Source: Pigmentiphaga sp. NML080357 | Lineage (GTDB): Bacteria > Pseudomonadota > Gammaproteobacteria > Burkholderiales > Burkholderiaceae_B | DNA length: 64,000 bases | Assembly: GCF_002188465.1 (NCBI RefSeq) | Contig: NZ_NINW01000048.1 | Coordinates: 1-64,000, forward strand | Direction: 5' to 3' | In this document: positions 25,155 to 35,030 of the stretch, piece after piece | How the letters are laid out: every line of letters begins with the position of its first letter | How positions within the stretch are numbered: the stretch's first letter is position 1 | Program-made: the position numbers and the translations under genes | The notes under the pieces: generated by a model | What the model saw: the letters and a program-made list of their open reading frames with translations, nothing else | What the model was told of the DNA's origin: nothing | Database searches by the model: none

Positions 25155-25180
25155 CATATATCGTTAAGTAACGATATATG
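25155..25180. promoter_or_regulatory. Perfect 26-bp palindrome, likely operator
   Basis: CATATATCGTTA and TAACGATATATG are exact inverted repeats around the two bases AG. They lie in an otherwise GC-rich region, 55 bases before the OYE-family gene. The size and symmetry fit a dimeric TetR-, ArsR- or MarR-type repressor site. No regulator gene is adjacent, so the factor acts in trans if this is correct. Confidence 0.75.
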
Positions 25181-25292
25181 CGCATGCCCGTTGCGGCATC
25201 GGGGTTATCGGGGCGAACCGGGGAGGGCGCCCAAATCCAGTACTATGCCCGGCTGGTTCAATCCGGCGGATCGCGCCGTTGCCTTGCTCTTC

Positions 25293-26474
25293 ATGTCCGA
25301 TCGTTCCGCTTCCTCTCCGCCCGTCTCCCCCTCATTGCCCTTTCCCATCCTCGCCGCGCTGCGGGCCTGGCTGCTGTCCTTTCGCCCGGGGCGGGTCCGC
25401 ATCAGCGGCCGCGAGCGCCTGCGCATCATTGCCGGGGCCGCCGCCGGGATCTTCCTGGCGGCCTGGGCCTGCCGGCTCATGGCGGGGGAGGGGGCGGCCA
25501 CGGCCTGGATGGTCGCGCCACTGGGCGCGAGCGCCGTCCTGGTGTTCGCGGTCCCGGCCAGTCCCTTGGCCCAGCCTTGGTCGGTGATCGGAGGCAATAC
25601 CCTGTCGGCGCTGGTGGGCATCACCTGCGTCCGGTACGTCGGCGATCCCGCGCTGGCGGCGGCGCTGGCCGTGGGCGGGGCCATCGCCGCCATGCTGGCG
25701 CTGCGCTGCCTGCATCCGCCGGGCGGGGCGGCAGCCTTGACGGCCGTGCTCGCCCATGCGGCCGACTATCAGTTCGCGCTGTTCCCCGTGCTTACCAATT
25801 CGGTACTGCTGGTCATGGCGGGACTGGCCTACAACAGCCTGACGGGCCGGCGCTATCCCCATGCCCAGGCGGCCCCGTCGAGCGGCCAGCGGTCGCGCTT
25901 CACCTCGGCCGATCTCGATGCCGCGCTGGCGCACTACAACCAGGTGCTGGACGTCAGCCGCGATGACCTGGAAGAGCTGCTGCATCACGCCGAAATGGCC
26001 GCCTATCGCCGCAACCTGGGCGAGCTGCGCTGCCGGGACATCATGACGCCCGGACCGGTGGTCGCGACGCCAGAGATGCCGTTGAAGGAGGCCTGGTCGC
26101 TGATGCGCCGGCACCGCGTCAAGGCGTTGCCGGTGGTGGACAAGGGAAGCAGCCTGGTCGGGATCGTCACGGTGGCCGATTTCATGCGGCAACTGGACAT
26201 GGACCGGCCCGAGGGGCTGGGCGGCCGGCTGCGCGCGTTGATCGGCCTGGGAGGAGCGGCGGGGCGGCCAGGCGTCATCGCCGAAATCATGACCCGCCAG
26301 GTGCGGGTGATCAGCGCCGGCCGCTACGTGATCGAGCTGGTTCCGCTCTTTGCGGAAGGCGGCCATCACCACATCCCGATCATCGACGAAGAGCGGAAAC
26401 TGGCGGGCATCATTACGCAAACCGATCTTGTCAAGGCTTTGTCGCGGGCGGTCGGCGCCGGAAGAGAGGCATGA
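25293..26474 (+). CDS. HPP-family membrane protein with two CBS domains
   Basis: The 393-residue protein has four to five transmembrane segments with APLGASAVLVFAVP and RCLHPPGGAAALTA, the HPP family marks. The cytoplasmic part holds a CBS pair (CRDIMTPGPVVATPEMPLKE and AEIMTRQVRVISAG). CBS pairs bind adenosyl ligands. Some HPP proteins act in nitrite transport. The start is uncertain, because an earlier ATG at 25245 is also in frame. The palindrome lies over 100 bases upstream and may control this gene too. Confidence 0.8.
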   Translation: MSDRSASSPPVSPSLPFPILAALRAWLLSFRPGRVRISGRERLRIIAGAAAGIFLAAWACRLMAGEGAATAWMVAPLGASAVLVFAVPASPLAQPWSVIGGNTLSALVGITCVRYVGDPALAAALAVGGAIAAMLALRCLHPPGGAAALTAVLAHAADYQFALFPVLTNSVLLVMAGLAYNSLTGRRYPHAQAAPSSGQRSRFTSADLDAALAHYNQVLDVSRDDLEELLHHAEMAAYRRNLGELRCRDIMTPGPVVATPEMPLKEAWSLMRRHRVKALPVVDKGSSLVGIVTVADFMRQLDMDRPEGLGGRLRALIGLGGAAGRPGVIAEIMTRQVRVISAGRYVIELVPLFAEGGHHHIPIIDEERKLAGIITQTDLVKALSRAVGAGREA

Positions 26475-26621
26475 ATAGGGGTCTTTTCGGATCGCCGCGC
26501 ATCTCAATTTGGCGCCGGAAGCGCCGTTAACTACGGAACAAGTACGTTGACCGGAGAGCAAGCCCCGCTATCCTCCTGCTGTCCAAGCGTGGCTCCGGAT
26601 CTCCCCTGAGCCCGTCCCTCC

Positions 26622-28319
26622 ATGCGACTTGACACCTTAGACCGCGTTCGCGCCGATTCGATCTCCTCTTTCGAGCACGCTATCGATTTTTTCGCGCGCA
26701 TCGACCAGCAGGGCCGGTTCCTCCACATTTCGGCGCCGGGGCTGGCGTTCATCGGTTACCACCGCGAATACCTGCGCATCATCACCTTGCGCGATCTGGT
26801 TCCCCAGGAAGACGCGCCCCTGCTCGACGCCTGCCTGAAGCAGGCGCACCTGACCGGAGAGGTGCAGAAGTGCACGCTGCACCTGATCAAGACGCTGACC
26901 TATCCGCGCCTGGTGGAACTGCGCATTTCGCCGGACGCGGCCGACCCGGGGCAATTGACGGTGGTCGGGCACGACGTCTCGGCATGGGCCGACAACGAGC
27001 AGTGCCTGACCTACGCCATGTACCACGACGTGCTGACGGGGCTGGACAACCTCGCCTCGGCCCGCCACGAGATCGAGCGGGCCAAGCAGGAGGCGCTGGA
27101 CAAGGGCTTTCGCGTGGCCTTGATGCAGATCGACATCGACGAGTTCCACCGGGTGAACCAGGCGTTCGGCTACGAGGCCGGCGACCGCATCCTGCACGAG
27201 ACGGCACTTCGCCTCAAGAACGCCTGCCACGCGCGGGAGTTCGTGGCGCGCTGCTACAGCGACGCCTTCCTGATCCTGCTGCGCGACGTTCCCGACCGCA
27301 ACTACGTCGAGGAGTTCGCCCGCCGCATTTCCGACGCGATCCAGCTTCCATATTCGCACGAGGGGCAGACGCTGCAACTGTCGGTCCGCATCGGCGCCGT
27401 GCTGTTCCCGGACCCGGCCAACGGCAGCGACCAGTTGCTGCATCACGTGGACGAGGCCCTGGCGCAGGCGGGCCGCAACCGCGGCTACAGCTTCGCCTTC
27501 TACGAGCGGCGCGCGGCGGGCAACCGGCCCGATACGCTCAAGCTCGAGTCCGACCTGCACAGCGGCATCCGCAACGGCGAGTTCTCCCTGTATTACCAAC
27601 CCATCGTCGAGGCTCGCAGCGGTCGCGTGGCCGGCATCGAGGCGCTGATGCGCTGGCACCACCCTGTGCTGGGGCCGGTATCGCCGGAAGTCTTCATCTC
27701 GCTGGCCGAGTCGGCCGGACTGATCAATTTCCTGGGCGGCTGGGCGCTCAAGAATGCCTGCATGCAGCTCATGCAATGGGATGCGCGAGGCATCCACTTG
27801 CAGTACGCCACCGTCAACGTCTCCGCCCAGCAATTCCGCGACAAGCGGTTTCCGGCGGCGGTGCGCGAGGCGTTCAAGCTGACCGGGCTCGCGCCTCGGC
27901 GCATCGTGCTCGAGATCACCGAAAGCGTGCTGATGGAGGACCCCGACCATGCCAAGCTGCTGCTGGAAGAGCTGACCGACCTGGGCGTGCGCTTCGCCGT
28001 CGACGATTTCGGCACAGGCTACTCCAGCCTGGCCTATCTGCAGAGCTTTCCGCTCGCCGCGCTCAAGATCGACCGCCGTTTCATCAGCAACCTGCCGGTG
28101 TCGCGCAACGACCAGGCCATCGTTGCCGCGATCGTGGGGCTGGCGCGCACGCTGGGCCTGGCGCTGGTGGCCGAAGGCGTGGAAACCGAGGCCCAACGCG
28201 AGCTGCTGGTGTCCAGCGGCTGCGAGCTGATCCAGGGCTGGCTGGTCTGCAAGGCCCTGCCCATTACCGAGTTGGCGCACAAGTTCGAAACGGGCGAATT
28301 GCTGCCGCTGGACTGCTGA
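26622..28319 (+). CDS. Cyclic di-GMP phosphodiesterase (PAS-like, degenerate GGDEF, EAL)
   Basis: The 565-residue protein starts with a PAS-like sensor (residues about 15-125), then a diguanylate cyclase-fold domain whose active site reads CYSDAF in place of GGDEF (about 211-216), so cyclase activity is unlikely. The C-terminal EAL domain has the motif EALMRW (from residue 340), and DDFGTGYSS and EITES, the residues needed for metal binding and catalysis. It probably degrades c-di-GMP, with the GGDEF part as GTP sensor. It precedes an HDOD gene by 27 bases and may form an operon with it. Confidence 0.88.
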   Translation: MRLDTLDRVRADSISSFEHAIDFFARIDQQGRFLHISAPGLAFIGYHREYLRIITLRDLVPQEDAPLLDACLKQAHLTGEVQKCTLHLIKTLTYPRLVELRISPDAADPGQLTVVGHDVSAWADNEQCLTYAMYHDVLTGLDNLASARHEIERAKQEALDKGFRVALMQIDIDEFHRVNQAFGYEAGDRILHETALRLKNACHAREFVARCYSDAFLILLRDVPDRNYVEEFARRISDAIQLPYSHEGQTLQLSVRIGAVLFPDPANGSDQLLHHVDEALAQAGRNRGYSFAFYERRAAGNRPDTLKLESDLHSGIRNGEFSLYYQPIVEARSGRVAGIEALMRWHHPVLGPVSPEVFISLAESAGLINFLGGWALKNACMQLMQWDARGIHLQYATVNVSAQQFRDKRFPAAVREAFKLTGLAPRRIVLEITESVLMEDPDHAKLLLEELTDLGVRFAVDDFGTGYSSLAYLQSFPLAALKIDRRFISNLPVSRNDQAIVAAIVGLARTLGLALVAEGVETEAQRELLVSSGCELIQGWLVCKALPITELAHKFETGELLPLDC

Positions 28320-28346
28320 GCCGGACATCACCACCTGATCCTTTCC

Positions 28347-29834
28347 ATGCCGGATATCCAACAACGCCATGCGTTGACCCGCAAGCTATGGTCGCGCATC
28401 AACGAGCGCGGCGATTTCCCGCTGCTGTCCGACTCCCTGCGCGCCACCATCTCGGCCATGAAGGCCGACGATTACGATATTACCGCGCTGGTCCAGATCG
28501 TCCTGTCCGACTTCACGCTCACGCAGCGCGTCATCCGCCTCGCCAATTCCGCCATGTACATGGCATTCGGCGGCAACATCACCACCGTGTCCCGGGCGCT
28601 GGTGGTGCTCGGCATCGAGGCCGTGGGCCATCTCGTGCTGGGGCTCAAGCTGGTGGACCATTTCCAGCAATCGCACCTGCAGTTGCAGCGGCTCGATGCC
28701 AAGCTCGAATTGAACCGCGCCATGCTGGCCGGCTGCGTGGCGCGCAAGGTATGCGAGGCGCGCGAGGTGCTGGCGAGCGAAGAGGCGGTGGTCTGCACGC
28801 TGATGCGCCAGCTCGGAAAGCTGCTGTGCATCTTCTATCTCGAGAACGAATGGACCCGGATCCGCGAGCACGCGCTCGAATACCGCCGCACCGAGGACGA
28901 GGTGGCGGCCGAGGTACTGGGCGTGAATTTCGAGGAGCTCGGCGAGGACGCGGCCGAGCGCTGGGGCCTTCCGGCGGTGATACGGCGCGGAATGCAGCCG
29001 TTCGACCCGTCCTCGGTGCCGCCTGACCAGGAGGGCGTACTGGACCACGACCGCTGGCTGCAGGCGGTGGCGACGTTTTCGGTCCAGATGTCCCGCAGCA
29101 TGACTATCGCCGGCGGGGACGTCGAGCTGCGCGAGCGCCGCATGCGCGAGACGGTGCAGCGCTATGCGCGGGCGCTGTCGGTCGCGCCGGGGCCGCTGTA
29201 CGACATCATGGAGCAGCTGACCCGCGAACGGGCGAGCCAGCGTTTCATCCAGGAAATCGACGACCTGCACGCCGAGTCGTCCCAGGGCGGTTCGCACAAC
29301 GCCGAACGCACGTTGCGCGAGGGCATGCGCGACCTGCGCTCGCTGCCTTCCGAGCACAACCTGGGGCCGGTGCTTGCCATGGCCTCCGAGGCCATGCTGG
29401 CGGGCATGCAGTTCTCGCGCACCATCGTTTTCGTCCGCGATCCGCGCCGCCATACCTTCGAGGCGCGGCTGGGATTCGGGCGCGGCATCGAGCAATTGCT
29501 GCCCCAACTGCGCTTCAATGAGATATTCTCGGTGGATGTCTTCCACCTGGCCATCACCAATTCCGTGGGAATCTTCATCGAGAACGCCTGCGATCCCAAG
29601 TTCAGCGTGCATATCCCGCGCTGGTTCCGCGAGGTCGTCCCCGATTGCCATGCCTTCGTGCTGCTGCCCGTGCGCGCCGACAAGGACACGGTCGCGTTGA
29701 TCTACGGCGACTGGAACAGCGCCGAACTGGCACGCAAGATACCGCCCGAGGAAATGGCCGCCCTGAACGAGCTGGCGCGGGAACTGGGCCGATTCTTCGG
29801 CCATGCCCGCGCGGCGGCTCCCGAATCCCATTGA
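28347..29834 (+). CDS. HDOD-domain signalling protein
   Basis: The 495-residue protein begins with an HDOD domain (residues about 15-220; SDFTLTQRVIRLANSAMY and VLGIEAVGHLVLGLK), a catalytically dead relative of HD hydrolases found in signalling proteins. The C-terminal part (from about 300) looks like a GAF sensor. HDOD proteins often act together with c-di-GMP enzymes, and here the gene follows an EAL gene directly. The TGA overlaps the TTG start of the next gene. Confidence 0.82.
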   Translation: MPDIQQRHALTRKLWSRINERGDFPLLSDSLRATISAMKADDYDITALVQIVLSDFTLTQRVIRLANSAMYMAFGGNITTVSRALVVLGIEAVGHLVLGLKLVDHFQQSHLQLQRLDAKLELNRAMLAGCVARKVCEAREVLASEEAVVCTLMRQLGKLLCIFYLENEWTRIREHALEYRRTEDEVAAEVLGVNFEELGEDAAERWGLPAVIRRGMQPFDPSSVPPDQEGVLDHDRWLQAVATFSVQMSRSMTIAGGDVELRERRMRETVQRYARALSVAPGPLYDIMEQLTRERASQRFIQEIDDLHAESSQGGSHNAERTLREGMRDLRSLPSEHNLGPVLAMASEAMLAGMQFSRTIVFVRDPRRHTFEARLGFGRGIEQLLPQLRFNEIFSVDVFHLAITNSVGIFIENACDPKFSVHIPRWFREVVPDCHAFVLLPVRADKDTVALIYGDWNSAELARKIPPEEMAALNELARELGRFFGHARAAAPESH

Positions 29835-30829
29835 GCGCCCGGGATCACGTCCGCGAACGGTTCCTGCAACTGGCGCAACGGCGCCGGATCCCGGCCGCCG
29901 CGGCCGAGGAAGGCCTGCGGCTGGCGGGCGTGCTGCCCGATGCGCGGGCCTGGCGCGGGTTCCTCGAACGCCTCTGCGCCTACGGCGGGGCGCTGGCCTG
30001 CGCCGCGGCCGTCATTTTCTTCGTCGCCTTCAATTGGCAGGCGTGGCCGCCGATCGCCAAGTTCGCGCTGCTGCAAGCCGTGCTGGTGGCTGCCGCGGGA
30101 CTGGCCTGGCGCCTGGGCACGGCTCGCGCCGGCGGGCGGGTGGCCCTGCTGTTCGCCATGATCGCCTGCGGCGCGCTGCTGGCCTACGTCGGCCAGCGCT
30201 ACCAGAGCGGCGCGGACAACTACCAACTGTTCCTGGCGTGGGCGGTGCTCATTTTTCCATGGGTGGCGGCCTCGCGTTCGGCGGCCGCCTGGGTGCTCCT
30301 GCTCGTGTTGGCGAACCTGGCCGCGCAGCTCTATGCGGGCCGCTTTTCGCCGTTCCTGGTGGATGCCCTCGCGGGAGACGGCGGGCCGCATGCCACGCTG
30401 TTCTGGCTCGATCTTGCCGCCGCGGCGCTGGCGGAGCGGCTGAGCGCCCGCTTGGCCGAAGGCGGGGCGGGGCGCCTGCTACCGCGCCTGGCCGGCACGC
30501 TGCTGCTGGCCATCGTCGTGGTCGGGCTGGCCGGGGCAATCCTGGACGGCGGCCGCAACGCGGGAGCCGGATACTGGGTGACGCGCGCGGCGATGTTGCT
30601 GGCATTGGCAGGCGGTTTCCTTTTCTACCGCCGGCGCCGCGACCTGCTCATGCTCACCCTCTGCTGCATGGCCGCCATCGTGGTCGCGACGGCCGTGCTG
30701 TTGCGTCTGCTGTCCGAAGGTAACGGAGGGGAGCTGGGCGTGCTCGTCATCGGCGTATTCCTGGTCCTGGCCTCGGCCGGGGCGGCCGTGTGGCTGCGGC
30801 GCCTGCAGGCGCGGTGGGGAGCTGAATGA
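29831..30829 (+). CDS. DUF2157 membrane protein
   Basis: The 332-residue protein has a soluble N-terminal helix region (ERFLQLAQRRRIPAAAAEEG) and about nine hydrophobic segments, as in DUF2157 proteins. The TTG start overlaps the HDOD stop, and the end overlaps the next gene (ATGA), so three membrane genes are coupled. DUF2157, DUF4401 and GDYXXLXY proteins are a recurrent trio. Their function is unknown. Confidence 0.75.
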   Translation: MSARDHVRERFLQLAQRRRIPAAAAEEGLRLAGVLPDARAWRGFLERLCAYGGALACAAAVIFFVAFNWQAWPPIAKFALLQAVLVAAAGLAWRLGTARAGGRVALLFAMIACGALLAYVGQRYQSGADNYQLFLAWAVLIFPWVAASRSAAAWVLLLVLANLAAQLYAGRFSPFLVDALAGDGGPHATLFWLDLAAAALAERLSARLAEGGAGRLLPRLAGTLLLAIVVVGLAGAILDGGRNAGAGYWVTRAAMLLALAGGFLFYRRRRDLLMLTLCCMAAIVVATAVLLRLLSEGNGGELGVLVIGVFLVLASAGAAVWLRRLQARWGAE

Positions 30830-31908
30830 GCGCTCCAACCCGGCCGCCCGTACGGCCAGACGGGGCCCCATCCAGGCCCGGATTCGAGTCGATCTGGAGG
30901 CAGCTCCATGCCGGCGGCCTGGTCGACGGCGCGCCCCCCGGCAGTCCGGCCGACGGTCCGCCGGCGCCCTGGCACGTGCGGGCCATGCTGGCCGTGTGCG
31001 GCTGGCTGGGCGGGCTGTTGCTGCTGGTGTTCCTCGGACTGGTCGTGCCGGATCCCTTCGACGAGCGCAGTCTGGCCGTGGCCGGCGTCCTGCTGGTGCT
31101 TGCCGCCGGCGTGCTGTTCCGGGGCAAGGCCTCCGAGCTGCGGGCGCAGTTCGCATTGAGCCTGTGCCTCGCCGGCTATGGCGCGATCGCCGTCGCCGCC
31201 GGGCTTTGGCTATCCGCCGCCCAGGCGTGGGCCGCGGCGGCGCTGGCCGGCGCCGCACTGGCGGTCGCCATGCCCGACAGGACTGCCCGCACCTTCGGCG
31301 TGGCGGCGGCGTTTCTCGCCGCCGAAGGGGGGATACGGGCGCTGGATTGGCCCAGTCCTGTCGCAGCGGTGGCGGCGTGGACCTGCACGATCTGCTGGCT
31401 GGCCGAAACCCGCCTTGCCTATCGCCTGGGCGAGCGCCAGGCGCCGCTCGCCTGGGGCGCGACGCTGGCGCTTTGGGCCCTGGGCCTGGCCAGCGGCCTT
31501 TGGTCGGCAGTGGGGATGGAGACGCCCGCGGGCTGGCGCGCCGTGTCCTGGGGGCTCGCCTTGCTGGCGGCCTTGCCGCTGGCGTTCGCCGCCTGGCGGC
31601 TGTCGGCCCTTGCGGGGCAACCTGCCCGGGGCTGGGCCACCGGCGCGGCGTTGGCGGTCGTCCTCGCGGGCGCATGGGCGCAGGGCGTGGCGTTCGGCCT
31701 GCTGACCGCGGTCCTGGGCTATTCCCGCGGCCGGGGGCCCTTGTGGAAAGGCGGGTTGATGGTGGCGCTGTGGGGCGTCGGCTGGTTCTACTACGCGCAG
31801 CACTGGACCCTGCCCCGCAAGGCGGCAATGCTGCTGGCGCTGGGAGTGGTATTGCTGCTGGCCTGGCGCGGCGTGTCCCGGCTCGGGGCGCGGGAGGCCG
31901 GACCATGA
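30826..31908 (+). CDS. DUF4401 membrane protein
   Basis: The 360-residue protein has about ten hydrophobic segments after a cytoplasmic N-terminus with VRPDGAPSRPGFESIWRQLH. This is the DUF4401 pattern that pairs with DUF2157. It overlaps the gene before and the gene after it by four bases each (ATGA), so the stoichiometry of the three products is likely linked. No catalytic residue is evident. Confidence 0.75.
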   Translation: MSAPTRPPVRPDGAPSRPGFESIWRQLHAGGLVDGAPPGSPADGPPAPWHVRAMLAVCGWLGGLLLLVFLGLVVPDPFDERSLAVAGVLLVLAAGVLFRGKASELRAQFALSLCLAGYGAIAVAAGLWLSAAQAWAAAALAGAALAVAMPDRTARTFGVAAAFLAAEGGIRALDWPSPVAAVAAWTCTICWLAETRLAYRLGERQAPLAWGATLALWALGLASGLWSAVGMETPAGWRAVSWGLALLAALPLAFAAWRLSALAGQPARGWATGAALAVVLAGAWAQGVAFGLLTAVLGYSRGRGPLWKGGLMVALWGVGWFYYAQHWTLPRKAAMLLALGVVLLLAWRGVSRLGAREAGP

Positions 31909-32420
31909 GCGAGCGCGCGGTACGCTGGCTCATCGCCGTCGGCCTGGCGCTGGTGCTGGCAGCGGTCAACGTGTCGATCTGGCGCAACGAATCGCTGTTG
32001 GCCCATGGCACGCTGCTGTCGCTGGAACTGGCCCCGGTCGACCCGCGGTCGCTGATGCAGGGTGACTACATGGCGCTGGACTGGGCGGTGGCGCATGAAG
32101 CGCGGCAGCGCTATGGCGAGCGGCTGCCCCGGGCGGGCGCGATTGTGGTCAGGCGCGAGGCGGGGTCTACCCGCGCCACGCTGGTCCGGCTGGACGAGGG
32201 CGGGCCGCTGGCCGAAGGAGAGAGCCGGCTCGCCTATACCGTCCGCAATGGGCGGATGCGGATCGCCACGGACGCGTACTACTTCCAGGAGGGAATGGCG
32301 CAGGCCTATGTCCGCGCCCGCTATGGCGCGCTGCGGGTGGATGCGCGGGGCAGGGCGGTGCTGGTGGGATTGCAGGATGCCGACCTGGCGTGGCTGGGGC
32401 CGAGCCCGGCGGGAAAGTAA
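31905..32420 (+). CDS. GDYXXLXY-domain protein
   Basis: The 171-residue protein has one N-terminal membrane anchor and the family-naming motif in LMQGDYMALDWAV, where the final Tyr is replaced by Trp. It is usually encoded after DUF4401 and is probably located in the periplasm, anchored to the inner membrane. The start overlaps the DUF4401 stop. The function is unknown. Confidence 0.78.
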   Translation: MSERAVRWLIAVGLALVLAAVNVSIWRNESLLAHGTLLSLELAPVDPRSLMQGDYMALDWAVAHEARQRYGERLPRAGAIVVRREAGSTRATLVRLDEGGPLAEGESRLAYTVRNGRMRIATDAYYFQEGMAQAYVRARYGALRVDARGRAVLVGLQDADLAWLGPSPAGK

Positions 32421-32468
32421 GGCCGCCGGCGCGCCGCCTGGAGGGGGCGGAGCGCGGGCGAGCGGGCG

Positions 32469-33389
<921 letters not shown>

Positions 33390-33589
33390 GATGGAACGAA
33401 ACGCGGTTGCGTGGGCGATGCCCCCAAGCATAGTCGAAGCGCCGTCTCCCGCTAGGGGAAACCCTTTCGACTCGTCTGGTATGGCCCGAAACGGTAGAAT
33501 ATCGCCCCAAGTCGCCCGCGCATGCGGCTGACGCAGTCCCGCGTCCCAGGAGCCCATGCGCAAAGTCGACGCCTTCAGGGACATCAATT

Positions 33590-34741
33590 ATGAACCGCAT
33601 TTTCAGTCAATCGCTGGTGGCCGCGGCCGCGCTGGGCGTCGCCGCTTTCGCGCAGGCCGCCGAGGTCAAGATCGGCCTGGCGGCGGCGCTGTCCGGCGGT
33701 GCCGGCCAGTACGGCGCTGCCATCCGCAATGGCTTCCAGCTTGCCGCCGACGAACTCAACGCCGCGGGCGGCGTCAACGGCAATACCATCAAGCTGGTCA
33801 TCGAAGACGAACAGGGCAAGAAAGAAGAAGCCATCAACGTCTTCAAGAAGCTGATTTTCCAGGACCGGGTCGTGCTGATCTTCGGGCCGACGCTGTCCAA
33901 CTCGGCCCAGGCGGCCGATCCCATCGCCCAGGGCGCCAAGACGCCGGTGTTCGGCACGTCCAACACCGCCGACGGCATCACCTCCATCGGCAACTACGTC
34001 TTCCGCAATTCCGTGACGGAAGCCGACGTGCTGCCCGAGACGATCCGTGTCGCGGCCAAGCACAACAACATCAAGAAGGTCGCCGTCTTCTACGGCAACG
34101 ACGACGTCTTCACCAAGAGCGGCTACGACAACTTCAAGAAGGCGCTGGAGGACTTGAAGATCCCGGTCACCACCACCGAGACCTTCGCCAAGGGCGACGT
34201 CGATTTCAAGGCCCAGCTGACCAAGATCAAGGCCTCCAATCCCGACGCCGTGGTGCTGTCGGCGCTGATTGCCGAAGGCGGCCCGATCATGGTTCAGGCG
34301 CGCCAGCTCGGGCTGAACGTGCCCTTCATCGGCGGCAACGGCATGAACTCGGTCAAGGTATTCGACCTCGCCAAGGAAAAGGCGGACGGCCTGTGGGTGG
34401 GCAGCCCCTGGTCCATCGAGAACGCGACGCCCGAGAACACCAAGTTCATCGCCGCCTACAAGGCCAAGTACAATATCGCGCCGGACCAGTTCGCCGCCCA
34501 GGCCTATGACGCGATGCACATCGTGGCCGAAGCCCTGAAGAAGGTGAAGCTCTCCGGCAACGTGCAGAACGACCGCCAGGCGCTGCAGGCGGCGCTGCCC
34601 GCGGTGAAGATCACCGGCGCCACCGGAGCCTTCCAGTTCCGCCAGGCCAAGGGCGCCGGCGGCAAGCCCGGCGGCTACGATGCGGTCCAGACCCCCATCG
34701 TGATGGTCACCCGCGGCGGCCGCTACGTCATCGAGAAGTAA
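33590..34741 (+). CDS. livJ: Periplasmic binding protein of Liv operon 2
   Basis: The 383-residue protein has a signal peptide ending AFAQA, then AEVKIGLAAALSGGAGQYGAA. It is of the LivJ/LivK type I binding fold, with VLIFGPTLSNSAQAADPIAQ typical of amino acid binding. A strong hairpin follows the gene, so the permease genes after it are probably produced at a lower level, the usual pattern for a binding protein in excess. The upstream sequence ends with AGGGACATC before ATG. Confidence 0.9.
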   Translation: MNRIFSQSLVAAAALGVAAFAQAAEVKIGLAAALSGGAGQYGAAIRNGFQLAADELNAAGGVNGNTIKLVIEDEQGKKEEAINVFKKLIFQDRVVLIFGPTLSNSAQAADPIAQGAKTPVFGTSNTADGITSIGNYVFRNSVTEADVLPETIRVAAKHNNIKKVAVFYGNDDVFTKSGYDNFKKALEDLKIPVTTTETFAKGDVDFKAQLTKIKASNPDAVVLSALIAEGGPIMVQARQLGLNVPFIGGNGMNSVKVFDLAKEKADGLWVGSPWSIENATPENTKFIAAYKAKYNIAPDQFAAQAYDAMHIVAEALKKVKLSGNVQNDRQALQAALPAVKITGATGAFQFRQAKGAGGKPGGYDAVQTPIVMVTRGGRYVIEK

Positions 34742-34783
34742 TCGGTACCTGCGGAATCCGCCGGCTCCGTGCCGGCGATCCGA

Positions 34784-34810
34784 AAAGGGCGCGGGACTCC
34801 CGCGCCCTTT
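34784..34810 (+). terminator. Hairpin after livJ
   Basis: AAAGGGCGCGGG pairs perfectly with CCCGCGCCCTTT around the loop ACT. It lies 42 bases behind the livJ stop. There is no further T-run beyond the arm, so termination may be partial and let some transcription reach livHMGF. Confidence 0.7.
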
Positions 34811-34902
34811 GTAATAGTAGGGCTCTCGCCCATTTTTCACTTGTAACCTTGCTGCTTCGATCCTGTATTCGGTCCCACGAAAGGTGGGCTGCTCTGATTC
34901 AC

Positions 34903-35028
34903 GGCGCCGCGGATCCGGCTCCGCCGGTCTGCCAGCGCCGCCCCGAGGCGAGTCCCGGCCCTCTCGGGGGGCTGCCGCGTAGCGGATGGGGGCTCACCAT
35001 ACAGGGCGCGCGAAGCGCGTAGGGGGTG
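34903..35028 (+). repeat. GC-rich interspersed repeat, copy 1 (direct)
   Basis: The core starts GGCGCCGCGGATCCGGCT and ends GCGTAGGGGGTG. Related copies lie near 47.6/47.7 kb and 58.5/58.7 kb. It fills the gap between the livJ terminator and livHMGF. The last bases provide the purine run before the livH ATG. Confidence 0.8.
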
Positions 35029-35030
35029 CC

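Noticed and set aside
34784-34810. Hairpin as a full stop between livJ and livHMGF, making them separate operons
   Set aside because: It lacks a T-run, and the permease genes show no clear own promoter. Partial read-through is the more likely arrangement.
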